Assembly (NCBI RefSeq): GCF_002234675.1
Contig: NC_019875.2
Span: 22,996,299 to 23,060,298, forward strand
Reading direction: 5' to 3'
Source: Oryzias latipes
Lineage: Eukaryota > Chordata > Actinopteri > Beloniformes > Adrianichthyidae
Length of the DNA: 64,000 bases
The position numbers and the translations under genes were made by a program. Of the stretch, positions 45,588 to 58,300 are shown piece after piece; the stretch's first letter is position 1, and each line of letters starts with the position of its first letter. Below the pieces are notes generated by a model. That model was not told the DNA's origin and ran no database searches. It saw only the letters and a program-made list of their open reading frames with translations.

Positions 45588-45800
45588 TTAACCCTTGTGC
45601 TATCTTAGATGACCCCACCCTTACATTGACGTATTCTCCCTATCATGACAAAGGTGGATAAAGGTGGAAAGATTTCATGTAATCCATGGACACCAGTGAA
45701 GATCACAAATCATTGAAGAAAAAAGGTTCAGCGCACTGTCTTGTGGGTCTTGATGATCCAACTCCCAATGTCAAAGTGCCTAGGAGAGCACAAGGGTTAA
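45588..45800. mobile_element. TTAA-flanked MITE (piggyBac-like), intact copy
   Basis: 213 bp with TTAA at both ends and terminal inverted repeats TTAACCCTTGTGCT / AGCACAAGGGTTAA. It has no coding capacity. A closely related copy is at 55512-55724. It lies about 0.5 kb upstream of the giant gene's start codon. Confidence 0.85.
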
Positions 45801-46099
45801 AAAGAATGACTTTTAGTGACATCCTTCTCTGGTTACACATCCATAAGGAATCTCCCTTCATCCACAAGAGACATAAAAGATAGAAAATCACAACTGTGAA
45901 AAAGTTATTTAAACTCAAAACTATTCTTATTCGCTTTAAACGTCTTAAAGCTAGCAGATAATATAAATGAATAATCTTGTTATAGTCTCCACAAACCGTG
46001 ATAATATTACCACCATGCCTTATTTATGCAGCAAGGCTGTTGTGGAAAAATGCTGTGATTTTTCTTCACAGTAAATCTCACAGAAGCGCATGTTTTAAA

Positions 46100-46690
46100 T
46101 GTCAGATTGTTTTGCTGTATTAACTTACTGTAAAGCTTTGCATTTGCTTGCTCTGCATGCCGCTTGGACTGCCAATACTTGTCAGCTGCCTCAGCGGTCC
46201 CACTAGAAGGCCGGACTCTACAGGACTTAAGCTTGACAGCATCCCTTGTTTCCAGCAACCACCAGTGGGTTCATGGATTGATGGTCCAACAGCTGCCTCA
46301 CTTACTACAATGGCTGTGTAGATCACATGGACTCAATGATTCCAGACTCCCTCTATATCTGGTAAAAGATCTCCTGGACGTGGGAATTGTAGCCTCTTCT
46401 GAGTACCAGAGTTTCCCAGCACACTCCAAATTTGCATTTGGGAGTTTATCTGGCTTCCCTTCTCCCGGCCAAATCACAACCAGGTGGTGGTCTGTTGAAA
46501 GCGGACACTCAAGTGTCCAAAACACACTGTCAAAGGTCAAATGACAGCTAAATTCTTGATCGTTAACTTCCTGTCTGGGTTTCCTGGTGCCACGCCCACT
46601 GATAGACACCCATCTGCTTGGAGATGATGTTTTGCTATGAACAATTTATGACTGTTGCAAAAGTTAAAAATATGATTGGGGAGGTTGTTC
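46100..46690 (-). repeat. LINE fragment, 3' part, interrupted by a hAT element
   Basis: Minus-strand frames read GTAEAADKYWQSKRHAE, IYTAIVVSEAAVG and ECAGKLWYSEEAT. These correspond to the region between endonuclease and reverse transcriptase of a fish non-LTR retrotransposon. It is broken by stops. The endonuclease part continues on the other side of the hAT insertion at 47569-47765. Confidence 0.55.
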
Positions 46691-46698
46691 TTCTAGAT

Positions 46699-47560
46699 CA
46701 GTGTTTTTCAACCAGTATGCCGCGGCACACTAGTGCGCCGTGGGAAATTGCCCTCATTCACTGATCTAAAAACATTTTCCATCTCCAGGAAATCAGCTCT
46801 TTGTTCATCCAAACAGGCCCTGATAAAACACTGAGTAGTTAGGAATATAAAAGATCTTAAAATTACTTTTTCTTTGTGTTTATTTAATTCTATTAAAGAC
46901 ATTTTGATAAGAATGACGGTGCCGCGATTTAGCTGCAGCTATAACTGTGTAAGGAAAAGTCCTGCCCCTTTAACTGTCTCCGCCAATCATTCTTGAAGGC
47001 TTAATCACATGTCATCAGTCTGACCAATCAGAAGTGCTTAAAGTCTTCACTTCCTTGTTCTTAATTCTGCTGATAAAGTCGCTCAGTTCTAACATAAATA
47101 CCAGCTAAAGCTCGTCTTTAGCGGTCTAGCTTTCCCCAGAGTCCGGTGTTAGACCGTGGACCAAGTGAACAACACAATGAAGCTCAGAGACGCAAGTCTT
47201 TCTGCCCTTTTTCTGCAGTTTTCACACTACATCTCCCATGATCTCCCACATCTCCCACAGCACACAATGAGTCATCCTTGTGAAACGTCTTGAAACCACA
47301 ACAAACAAACAGTTTCTAAATTTTTCTAATTTAACTTTTATTTCATCTCTTAGAAAAAAACAGCCTCAACTTCCTGCTTTTTCTGCCACAATTATCACAA
47401 AAATCCACGTGAGATTGCGGCGGGGGGGTGGGGTGGGGTGGCTGTCGATCAATACAGACCATGAATTTCTGCTTTTTTTTTTTTTTTCGGATGCTGTTGT
47501 GCCGCGGGATTTTTGTGAAGGTTAAAGTGTGCCGTGGCTCAAAAAGGTTGAAAAACACTG
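46699..47560. mobile_element. Non-autonomous hAT element with perfect 8-bp target-site duplication
   Basis: 862 bp. Terminal inverted repeats are CAGTGTTTTTCAACC / GGTTGAAAAACACTG. It is flanked on both sides by TTCTAGAT (46691-46698 and 47561-47568). It has subterminal GTGCCG repeats, a G-rich stretch near 47420-47440 and no transposase frame. Confidence 0.9.
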
Positions 47561-47568
47561 TTCTAGAT

Positions 47569-47765
47569 CACATCCTTTCAGGTATCACTGTCATTGCCCA
47601 CATCTGTATGGAAGTCTCCCAGTAGAACAATGGAGTCACCAGTTGGAGTTTTACATCGCAGTCCTCTCAAAGTCTCTAAGAAAGCCAGAAGTACTTTGTA
47701 CTGCTATTCAGTCGAAACCATCCCAAGGGATGTGACCCTCCTGTTCCCAATATAAATATTAATTG
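47569..47765 (-). repeat. LINE endonuclease fragment
   Basis: Minus strand reads CKTP/CKVPTGDSIVLLGDF then VGNDSDT, the GDFN-like catalytic motif region of APE-type LINE endonucleases. It is the continuation of the fragment at 46100-46690, separated by the hAT insertion. Confidence 0.6.
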
Positions 47766-50450
47766 AGGGTCCAAAAAAATGAATTGTCACGCCCAATTTG
47801 TTTTCGTTAAACTCTACTGGGACAATGAAACCTCAATAAATCAGCCCAAAAGAATCAGGGAGCTAAAAAAAATTAAAAACCCTGGAGTTTAAACCAAAAA
47901 TACATAAGACTTGAGACGTGGGATAGAGCTGTGTGTTGGTTGAGTTCAGATAAGGATGATGCCTCTGACAGCAGGAGGACCAGACAATGTTTGAATTTGA
48001 CAACTCACAAGTGATCGTTGAGGTATAGTAAAGACGTACAAAGAGAGTTTTTAAGAGTTTGTGATCTGAAAACACTGTTGAGTTCTTCCACCTTGCTCTG
48101 ATATTCACAAGAGGAAAAATATTGGTTCTGAGATAAAGGGCAGATTGATATAAGACAAAGTGCATCACATAAAATGCTAGAAAAAACTATTTTAATAGCA
48201 TTTAAAAATACATTTAAAATGCTGTTATAAGCAATACAGAGCGATTTTTTTTTACTTTAAAGGAGTTTGTCATAACTAAAGAAACCACAGAAAAAGTTGT
48301 TTTTTATCCATGTACTCCATTCTCCGCCCTCCGTCTAAACAGAATGTGTGGTAACTAAACAATACATGCATGGGTTGCTTCAATAAAATGAGAGTTTCTA
48401 CAGTCAGTAGCTCACAACGTAAACTACAGTTACTTGAAGGCTGCAAACTATTTGAAACTTGACAACCTTGTCAAAACCTTGTTTTTAGACATTCAAGGTG
48501 ATTTACCAGGTTTTAAGTTGTTTGAACTTATCTTTACTTTACACCTTTCCAAGTGTTTCTCAAAATCACCAGTTGACAATACTGTGACTCATATAGAGCT
48601 AAAAAAAATATTATTATTAAAATGAGTCAAAATCATTTTGCTCCGTGCTCTTTGCGATAGAAAACTTGGATTACACTTTCAAATTTCAAATTTTGGTTAT
48701 TTTGATTTGTTTTCTGCATTTATTGAGATGGGCCAACTAAGATTCTTCTCTAGTTCATATTTTTTTTACCAAATAAATAATTTCCATTCATTACACTAGT
48801 TTTTTTGCCACTGTGATCACACATTAAAACTAAAAAATGATAACCGTTTGCTTAGAACTAGCTAAAAAATATAGTATACCAATCGATTTTAAGTCATTCA
48901 ATCTAACATATTTAGGGTTATTTTTCCCTTTTTGAATGCTTGTGTGGAACTCCTTGTTTCTAAATTCTTTGTTAAATAAAAAAAGACTTGTTCTAGTTAT
49001 TTTCTCCTTAAGATCAGAGTTCTTTTAGTTTTTTTAGGCCACCTCTTTTGTGTGTGTGTGCGTCAGTTATGCAGAGTCAGTGTTTAATAACAGCTCTGCT
49101 GGTGGATTCTCCTTCATTTCAGGAGGTTTATGTTAATGTTCTGTCTGCCCCACAAGACCCACAAAAGGAATCACATTACACACGTTTGGATGCCAAAACA
49201 TTGTTTTATTGTTCTCATCAGTAAGTGAGAGTTCGCATGTCCAGTAAAAGGTTGACAATTATTCCAGTCACAGGATCAGATGCATCATCCACACGATCTG
49301 TGGTTCATGACTCAAGGCAGGCGAGGTGGAAACCTGTTATTTCACTTTCAGAATGATCCTCTCAATTGCAGGGTGACTACCAGTACCTATGACTGAGGAG
49401 GTTGTACGTTTTTATTTAGATTATTGAAAATCTTTTGCTCCTTACAGTTTTAAACTTAAATGTTCATTTCTGTCATTTAATATAAAAAAAATTAAAACTC
49501 TAGATCTTCCTATTTTTTAGAAAAGGTTCTCAGTACTTGAGGTTTGATGTGATCTATCCGTCACATTACCCATAAAATAGAGTTACAATTATTTGTCTTA
49601 CAGGATTGATCAGGGTTTAATTAGATCATTTTAAAACATTATTTATGTCATGACATCCTCAGTTGTTTATTTTAATTGGATGTTTCCTGTATTGTAGAGC
49701 CTCAAGATAAGATCAGCTATGAATTGGCATTTCATGAACAAACTGAAGTGAGTGGAATAATTTTATTACAACCCAGAGCCATCTATTGATGTAATTCTGC
49801 TGTCAGACCAGACATGGCTTCCAATCACTGCTCTGTATTGTATGGCTTGGATTTATTCCTTTTCCTATTTATTGATTCTTCTTATGTTGGACAATAGGGA
49901 GATTTCTAGATCATTTGTTGAGAATTAAGCATGGCAAATCCTTGGTCCTCATCAATGGGCTGGTCTGGAGTCCCTGGGTGGGCAAAGGGAAACAATCAGT
50001 TGCTTTATTGGAGATATGTTTTTCTGAAAATTAAAATCTGCAAAGGTGTTTTTTTTCTTTGTGTGAGAGCTACTAAATCTGCTCTCACAGTTACTCCTCG
50101 AAAACACAAAAATCTCATGTTTCCTCCGCAGATGTTCTTTTTTCCCCTCAGTCACGTTCCCTTTCATCCTTCTTCCCGTTTTCGGGTCTCAGAGGTAAAC
50201 ACTTGAATTAGCCTTAATGTGCTTCTATTCTCTCTCTGTTGTTCCCTTCACTCTCATTGTTCATCCCTATACAGTCAGATTATTACTTCTTCATGATACT
50301 TGTCACGAGATAACCTTTTACTCATGAAGTGATAACAATGACTGTGTCCAGAAAAGAAACTTTAATCCATGTTTTGGTAGCAAACAAGAAACAAAACATG
50401 TTAGACAATGTGTAAAACATCAAAATTGAAAGGCAAAAGACCTACCAGTA

Positions 50451-53400
50451 TTATTTCACGCTTCGTCTTTGGCGAGAAATCACTTTAAAGAAAAGGGAAA
50501 AAAAAGTCAATTTTCCTGCAGTTAGTGCTAAAAGTAGAGATTTTATCAAGTAGTTTTTAGGGGTGTAACGATTCTTTAAATTATTCGATTCATATCATAA
50601 CTTGTGGTTGCCAATAGGATTCATAGTCGATATTGAATAATTTCGAACAACCCACTGAATGATTCACGGACCTAAAATCGATCCAGTACCTCTTTAGCCA
50701 AAATTCAACAGTGTGACCAACACCAATTGTGCTTCAATCCAAAGGGTATGATCAATTTGTCATTTTTCAATTATTTTTTAATGGTATGGGTCGATTTAGC
50801 TACGGGTAACAACATTCCTCACACAGATTGATCTGGTTGGATCACAGGAATATAAATTGATTCACTAATTACGTTGATTAATCGCCACACCCCTAATAGT
50901 CCAGTTATGTTCCTTATAAAAAAAGTTTTTGTTATGAATCCAAGAAAAGGAAGAGTTATGGGATTTTATTGTAAGAACGGATACTTACCCATGCCTGCGT
51001 TGCTTCCTGGACAGGGAACTGAAAGAAAGAAAAATAAATATTAATATTTGTGCATCATCTAAATATCCTGGACCACTGATGACCCACCTGAGTATGTTCT
51101 GGGCTGACAGAAGGTAACTTTGAGCCCTGACTGCCCCACTGGTGCTACAACAACCGTGTAGACATCCCCACATGTTTCCTCCTGGATATCACAGTAGGTG
51201 TTCCCTGCAGCGGCGATGCAGGTGTAGTTGGCTCCGGTCCCGTACAGCTCCACTGTGTGGTTTTGGCTCTGCAGACCCACAGATCGCCAGTAAACCCTGA
51301 GTGAATAGTTAGTCCGGCGATAGAGTTTGACACCTGTTGGACAGCATGCACCTGCAACAAAGCAAAGTTGAGTGTTTAACTAAATGTTTACATTAGTTTT
51401 GTATCATCAACATGTGATTTGTCTCCTCATCCCAGGGCTAAATTGTTCTCACTGGAAGAAAAACCACGATAGTTGCACTGTGATGTGTGCCCTGTGCTGC
51501 TGATGGCTTCCAGGTAGACACTGTAGTTGGTGCCACAGGTGATGCATCCCATCAGGCAGTGTGTGTCCAGAGTGTGGCATTTTGCGTGCCCACGTTGGGA
51601 GGTCAGTGTGGTGACGTAGGAGCGAGCTCCACCGCCAGGTGACCAGGTGACATTGGTCATTGCCTGCGTGACCTGACTCACATTCACAGAGTCTGGACAG
51701 CAGGGACCTTTGGACGGGAAAAACATGGAAAAGGTTTAGCTGCGACATTACAGAAAAAATGTCTTAAACTACACATTTGTACCTGTTTCCAGAGTTTTGC
51801 TAAACCCAGGCAGACTTCCCCCAGCTGCTGAGGTGGCCACAGCTGTGACCTCATAGGTTGTGCCACAGGGCAGCTGTGTGAGCTCACAGGAGTTATTCTT
51901 TGACTGGCATGACCCTCTGTTGTAGCGCCCAGTGGCGGTGATAGTATAGCTTGTATTGGGGAAGTTTGGGGTGGTGTAGAGGACTCTGTATGTGGAGTTG
52001 CCAGTTTGTGTCATGTTCAGAATCTCCGGAGAGCAGGGAGCTGCCAGATGGGACAAAATAAGTGATGTGTGACAAAGTTTAGTTTTGTTTTATGTATCAA
52101 AGTTACCAAAAAAAAATGCCTCTACAGTACTAATACCTGTCTCGTGCACGTTTGGGGCACAGGTACTGTTACATCCTCGTAACTCACTGCACGGGGTCAC
52201 AGTCACTGAATAAGCAGTGTTGCATCTCAGATCTGAGAGCGCGCACACCGGTGACGTGTCGTTACAGTGGATAATATCACTAGTCTCTGCTGCTGTGGTC
52301 TCATACAGCTCCGCCCCTTTGACAGGTGACCACGTGATCTCCAGGGTCTCCGTGGAAACCAGCTGCACCAGCACATCCTGAGGGCAGCAGGGTACTGGGA
52401 TGGAAAGAGTCAAGGCGGGAAATTTCAGTGAATGAAAAGATTAACACATCAGAAAGTAAACTGATTATTTTAGATATATCTCATCTCGATCCAAAATCTT
52501 ACTTGTGGTGTAGTTACGAACGTGCGCTAAAAGGCTGGGGCCTGCTTTGTTGTAGGGGAACACGCTGGTCAGGTAGGTGTAGCCGCACATGCAGGAGAAC
52601 TGGCAGGTGGTGTCCGTAGTGTTGCATAAATTCTCGGTCCCATCATCTCTCTTAATGAAGGTCACGTAGAATTCCACCAACGGCACCTCCTCCCACATGA
52701 CATAGCAGTCACCTGCTGTGGGCTCCTCCACCCAAATGTTCTCAGGGGGGCATGGGTCTGCCAAGGGAAAACAGTTTTAAATGGAGCACACAGAAATCTA
52801 GGAAATTTGTAATGGTAAAAACATAGTATAGTAGTAAATAACATAGTAAAACATATGTATAAGCACACAAGTGAACCAATACAAAAAGTTAAAAGATGGC
52901 TTGTTCAGCCAGCCAAAAAAAGTATTATAAAAACCTAACAAAGCTGACACAAAAAGTATGCCATTGAAGTAAATCAAAAAGTAAAGACAAAGAATTGTCT
53001 CTATATTAAGCTCAAAAGTTTGACATAAAAAGTATGCAATTATGGATAGTTTAAAATCTAAACTAAACTAAGTTGGCTGCATATGGAAAAAAAAAGAAGC
53101 AGTAAAGTGGCTTCTGCAAACAGTAGCCAAAATTTTGTTGTTTGTTTGTTTGTGTTTTTCCTTTGGTCACTTCACAGATAAAATTTAACAGCCGCAGTTT
53201 GTACAAAAAAAAGGAAGAAAAAAGATGAAAAATAAAATTTCATCATCATTTTGAGTGAGAATTCAAGTTATTTGTGAGATTAAACAGAAAAAGAAGAGAT
53301 CATCTGCCATTAGGGACATTGAGGGTGGATCAGGATGCAGCATAAATGTTTGTAGCCACCTGAAAAAAAAATAAAACTCCTAAACTTAATTGACTGAAGT

Positions 53401-56400
53401 CATTTTGCACAATTTCTAAATGTCCTGCCATAACCCATAAGAATCCAGGCACATTTTTTGTTAATAATAAAGTTATGTGTATGGGTTAAAGACAGAGGGA
53501 CACCAATGAAAGAAAACCCTTGCAATGTGGAATATTTCTGCACAAATAACTTGAAAGTAAAAAGTATGTTTTTGAATGAAAAAAATAATTTCCAAATGTC
53601 TTTCTTCACTGGATTTAAATAAAAAGTGCAGTGGGGCGGACTAAAAAAAAAAAAGTTGGCCAAACATATTAATATGGATTTGAAATGTAAAAATGTGAAA
53701 AGCGTGTGGTTGAGTGTTCCAAACCCACATGTAATGTAGTTGACTGATTGCGAGGGACTGCTGATTCCAGCTTCGTTGGAGGCTGTGACATAGACAGAAC
53801 GGTTCTGCCCACACTCTGCAAGCAGGATGTAACAGTTGGTGTTTCCTGTAGAACAGTTTTGGCCCGAAGTGGTCCAGGCTGTGTAGTTTTTAGCCCCCTG
53901 TACTGACACCCAATAGATCGCAATCCCCGGAGCACGTCCCTGAGTCACCTGGATGTCAATCACATCTGGACTTGAAGGGCCTGGAGAAGAAACCAGAGGA
54001 CTATCAACAGGAAAGTTGTATGACGGTAGGAGCTAAACTTGACTGGTGCTTACGTGTGATCTGGCAGACAGTCTTGTCGTCACCGATACGACCCTCAGCA
54101 TCCCAAGCCATGCTCTTGATACAGTAGGAGGTTCCCGACTGAAGGTTGTCGAAAGTGACCTCAGTGTTGGTGGTGTTCAGTTTGTTGCGGACGTAGGAGC
54201 CTTCTCGGATGATGACCAACGTATAAAGTACAGCATGCTCCACTGGAGCCCAGACAGCAAGAATGGTCTCATTGGTGGGCGAGGATGTGTTCAGTTTAGG
54301 CGCCATGACAACTACAAAAAAATGACAATCAGTGATTAATTGAAATTGGAATGCAACCAAATACAGCATAAGATCTTTTTGTGTTTTGTTTTGTGCTTTG
54401 TAACAAAAGAAAGAATGTTTTGCCTCTGATCATATTCCATCGACTCTTTCTCCAAGGCTATAACCTAATTCTCATGGTTTTCTTTTTCAAGTTATTAAAA
54501 TGGCGCAGTATAGATACAGTCGGATACAATTTCCATCTTGGCTTTACCACAACAGCGGGGAAAATCAGATAGAATAGGGGGTGAAATCATAAGCTGCAGC
54601 TGGAATAAAAAACTATTGTTGACAGCAACAACAAAAGGGTTTCGCTCCATTTTTAGTTCACTGATCTCTATCCGGGTAAACCAGTAATGTTTGTTGTCGG
54701 ACAAGGAAATACTTCTGAGAGGTCATTATAAAATAATAATGGATTAGATTCTATCTGGGCTATTCCAGACACTCAAAGCGCTTACAATGTGTCCATTATT
54801 CATTCACTCCTCATGTATACTTGGTGATGGTAGATGCGTGGCTGCCAGTTCGCGCCTACGGTCCCTCTGACCATCACCGGGACATTCATACACATTCACA
54901 CACTGGAGCCAGGGACGCTGAAGTGTCTTGCCCAAGGACACAACAACAGTTGACTGGAGGAAGCAGGGATCAAACCGCCAACCCTTCCATCATTGGACAA
55001 CCTGCTTAACCTCTCAAACCACTGCAACCCAATTGTGTTGTGTGAATGTTATCAGCAGTAGTATACTATTTTCTTATTGATAGACCCCATAAAAGAGTGT
55101 AGATGAGGTCAGATTGCATTGCTGCATATCAAATGTTTACCTGTTCTGGCCTCAGTGGGATATGAAGGTTGACTCCTTCCCCCGGAGTTGACGGACATGA
55201 CACTCAAAATGTAATCTGTATATGGCTGGAGCTGCACCACAGTGCTTGGGGATGAGGTCACATTGGTCTCGGAGAAGAAGTTCCCTGTTTTTGACTCTGC
55301 CCTCAGGATGTAGCCGGTCGCCCCCGGGACCTCTGCGAACTCGACGGTGATGCTGTCGCTGAGTTTGGAGTAGGTCTGCAGAATGCTGGGCACATCAGGG
55401 GCTGGGGAGGGCATGCACAGGAGAAAGATTATGAAGTTGTGCTACAACAATGAGAACAAAAGTCACAATTTTGAATTAAAACTGTCTTAAATTGCAAACA
55501 AATGTTCAGTTTTAACCCTTATGCTATCTTAGATGACCCCGCCTTTACATTGACGTGTTCTCCCTACCATGACAAAGGGGGATAAAGTTGGAAAGATTTC
55601 ATGTAATCCATGGACACCAGTGAAGAACACAAATCATTGAAGAAAAAAGGTTCAGCGCACTGTCTAGTGGGTCTAGATGACCCAACTCCCAATGTTAAAG
55701 TGCCTACGATAGCACCAGGGCTACAAACAAAACTTTTAAATTGCAATTGAAAACATGAAATGTTGCTTTCAAAATCATTTTCCTGGCTTTCAAAGTACAT
55801 TTTTGCGTTTGTGACACAACTGATGCGTTGCGTCGCGCCTTGCTTTCTCTCTATCTTTGATTTGTTAAATGCTTATGAAACCTGACCACAGAGAATCCAT
55901 GAAGCATTATGGTCTGTTCTCCAGGCAACACAATCCCTGCCAACCCAAAGGGTAGAGTTACAAAAATCCCGCTGCTATTGGCTGTTACTTTGAACGTCAC
56001 ATATGCTGTGGGCTGATTTCAACATTGTTTGCTAGATCTAATGAATGAAACAAGTATTTGTTATGCTTTGCTGTCCAGCTTTTAATTTGTGATTTCAAAT
56101 GTTCCAAAAGCTTATGGCCCACTGATTCTTCATATTTTGTCTCCAAATTCCCCACAGTTAATCGCTCGGCTTCATCTAATCGCCTCAATTAAAACCTACA
56201 TGAAAATAGTGGGTTAGAGAAAAATTATATACAGAACTAAAACAGTAAAAAAATTGGGTTTAGTGAGAAAAAGTTAAAATGTTTAAATTTGAGAGAAGGA
56301 ACTATGTTTTGTTAGATTTTTCTATGTAAGATTTCTAAAAATGCTGATAAATCAATAATCAGATTACTCAAAATAGTCACTTTTATTCCATTCCTAAATG

Positions 56401-57430
56401 CTTGACACCAACTCACAATGCAGCATTTCTGCTCTAAATTTGTGGCTTGGGATTTCTGACCTGTTGTCTCCTCCGTCTCTGCACTGCTGAGGACATTGAG
56501 GGCATTGTCCATGGCCTCTAACTGCATGGTGTAGACCGTGTTTGGTGTCAGGGAGTTAACGGAGCCCATCACTGTGTTGCCGCTAAACTGAGCAAAGACG
56601 GGCTGCTCCGGAGAGTTCTTGGGAGTTGCTGTGATCTTGTAAGAGCTGGCACCGGTGTGGCCGCTCCATTGCACCGTCATACTCTTTGACGTCACGGTGA
56701 ACACTGACAAGGAGATGTCTGAGGGGAAAATGTGTTTATTTAAGTCTTTAGAGCTCACTTATGGTGTTAGAAATACTTCAAATAAAAAGCAGTCCTGCAG
56801 GGTTAATATGTGGACTCAATATGTTTATTAACAATCTTATTTTTATTACATTTTTTATATGATAAAGTAAAAATTTGAATATGAATCTTGAGTCAAATCT
56901 TAGAAAAATTCCATAATTTACCCTTTTGAGCAGCACATATCTGAAAATTAGAAACAACAGAGCAAGTTAATGACAGAAACTAGGAAACATCATAATGACA
57001 GTTGACAGATCATTCTTTTTTTTTTCAAGATAATGTCGTTGCTCTGAAGGCAGCAAGCTGTTGTGGTATTTCATATTATATCCTGAAAGCAAATTATGCC
57101 CTGTATCATGTTCTGCAAGCACGAGAGGCAGCCGGCTGCACATTACCTTCACTCAACACAGATTTCAAGCTCACTCTGTGCAGGTATTTCTTTCAGGTCA
57201 CAATGAATTTGTCTATTGAGCTAAGGCTAAGCCTGCCACACGCACACATTGGAAACACTGCAAAGACTGAATTCTTTTGTTTAAAAAATTTAGACCTGGA
57301 CTGACTGTTTTCTATCTACATATTTCGAATGTATGACAAAAGAAGAAATGTTCTTACTGATTTGGTAAAATATTATGAAATAAAAACAACTTACCCCTGT
57401 AAATGTGAATAAAAGCCAAAGTTTATACAT
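50451..57430 (-). CDS. fndc7: FNDC7 protein, nine FN3 domains, 13 coding exons
   Basis: Exons in transcript order: 57395-57430, 56922-56940, 56461-56718, 55141-55401, 54054-54311, 53729-53980, 52503-52757, 52137-52394, 51783-52040, 51453-51707, 51088-51351, 50989-51018 and 50451-50482. They sum to 2436 nt, an open frame of 811 aa. The signal peptide spans three exons (MYKLWLLFTFTG then ICAAQKG), the same layout as the giant neighbour. Domains 1-2 have no cysteine. Domains 4-9 keep C3/C4 and C5, and domains 5-9 keep C1; canonical C2 and C6 are mostly missing. The last exon encodes VISRQRRSVK and stops, leaving a furin-like RQRR only three residues from the end. Its size matches mammalian FNDC7 better than the giant gene does, so it is the likelier orthologue. 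A secreted or extracellular location is inferred; function is unknown. Confidence 0.85.
50558..50895. mobile_element. hAT-type MITE in the last intron of fndc7
   Basis: The left end reads TAGGGGTGTAACGATTC and the right end ATCGCCACACCCCTA. These are imperfect inverted ends of the kind seen in fish hAT MITEs, with several internal ATCGAT-like motifs. No clear 8-bp duplication was found, so the boundaries are approximate. Confidence 0.55.
52758..53728. other. fndc7 intron with no recognised content
   Basis: This 971-bp intron between FN3 exons 4 and 5 of the smaller fndc7 is AT-rich. No exon, repeat family or RNA gene was recognised. Confidence 0.5.
54765..55022 (-). repeat. tRNA-derived SINE (fndc7 intron)
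   Basis: On the minus strand it starts with a tRNA-like part (GTGGTTTGAGAGGTTAAGC, GGTTTGATCCC), then CTTGGGCAAGACACTTCAGC and GTGTGAATGTGTATGAATG. It ends near AAGCGCTTTGAGTGTCTGGA, the usual order for fish tRNA SINEs. It lies between FN3 exons 2 and 3. Confidence 0.7.
55512..55724. mobile_element. TTAA-flanked MITE, second copy with decayed right end
   Basis: It is about 90% identical by eye to 45588-45800 in the same orientation and starts at TTAA (55512). The right terminus is mutated (AGCACCAGGGCTAC). It lies in the intron between FN3 exons 1 and 2 of fndc7. Confidence 0.8.
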
Positions 57431-58300
57431 CTTAAGGTGAACAGTCCCCAATTCTTTGCTGTGAGGTTATTTCTCAGAGTGACTTCCTGCATAAATCAAT
57501 TTTTTCTTTGCCGTTTCCTCTTTTTCTGTCCTTAGCTGAGACGACAGGTGCTTTATTGTTTCAGCAGATGCCAAAGAGCCCAAAGGCTGTAACTCCACCC
57601 CTCAGGGGTGTTTGGGCCACCTATCAGAGCCAGCGATGGAAGCTCACCTCGGTTAGATGAAGATGCTGATTAGGACTGTTAATGTTACACCGTTCTTGCT
57701 TTGTTTTGCTGTCTGCTCAATTAAATGTGGCAACAGTGTCCTGAATGTGGAGCTGAAGTCCTTTGTGTTGAACAATAAAACAACTCTGTTGTCCCAGCTG
57801 AAATTCAAGGATCTCACAGACAAAGACAAAACTTGATGAAAGTGATAACCTATTTTTTTATTTGTCTTATTTAAAGAAAAGGAAATATAATTTCTGGACA
57901 TTCACAAACATTTCCTGGGGGTGGATCTTTTCATAGATGAGACTAGTTTTTTGCCAAAATCTGATCAACATCTATTCAAAACTATGTAATAAAAAAATAT
58001 TGTATTATAATTCAAATTGGAGGCCAGTAAAATTGCCCATTTTGAACAAAACTTATGCAAAAATATTTTTTCTCACTAAAATGATTTATACACAATTATA
58101 AATACATTATAATTGTGCTGTTCTCTTTTAAAAAAAATCTCAGTGACTTACAGGGTTATTTAGTGACATGGTATGTACAACATCTAAAGCTGACCCTAGA
58201 GCTACTGCTCAGTAAGAAATTAAACAATAAAAGGACTTTGTTCCTATAAAATCCATTATTTATTTGTTTATGTACTTGTTGGTTTTTATTTATTTTTTCC

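Larger units (their letters stand above)
45086..50450. other. Intergenic region between the two fndc7 genes
   Basis: It holds the giant gene's upstream region (45086-45587), the TTAA MITE, and the nested LINE/hAT. From 47766 to about 49200 there is unremarkable AT-rich DNA. The 3' flank of the smaller fndc7 follows, with a minus-strand AATAAA at about 49204-49209 that could end a spliced 3' UTR of that gene. No convincing coding exon was found. Confidence 0.5.

Noticed and set aside
45703-45918. Similar minus-strand peptides (GTLTLGVGSSRPTRQCAEPF) at 45703-45918 and 55564-55800
   Set aside because: The shared peptide comes from two copies of the non-coding TTAA MITE, not from a gene family.
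51427-51726. Stop codon in FN3 domain 8 of fndc7 (frame ends ...NNLALG)
   Set aside because: The stop lies beyond a GTGAGA donor at 51451-51452; the spliced frame stays open.
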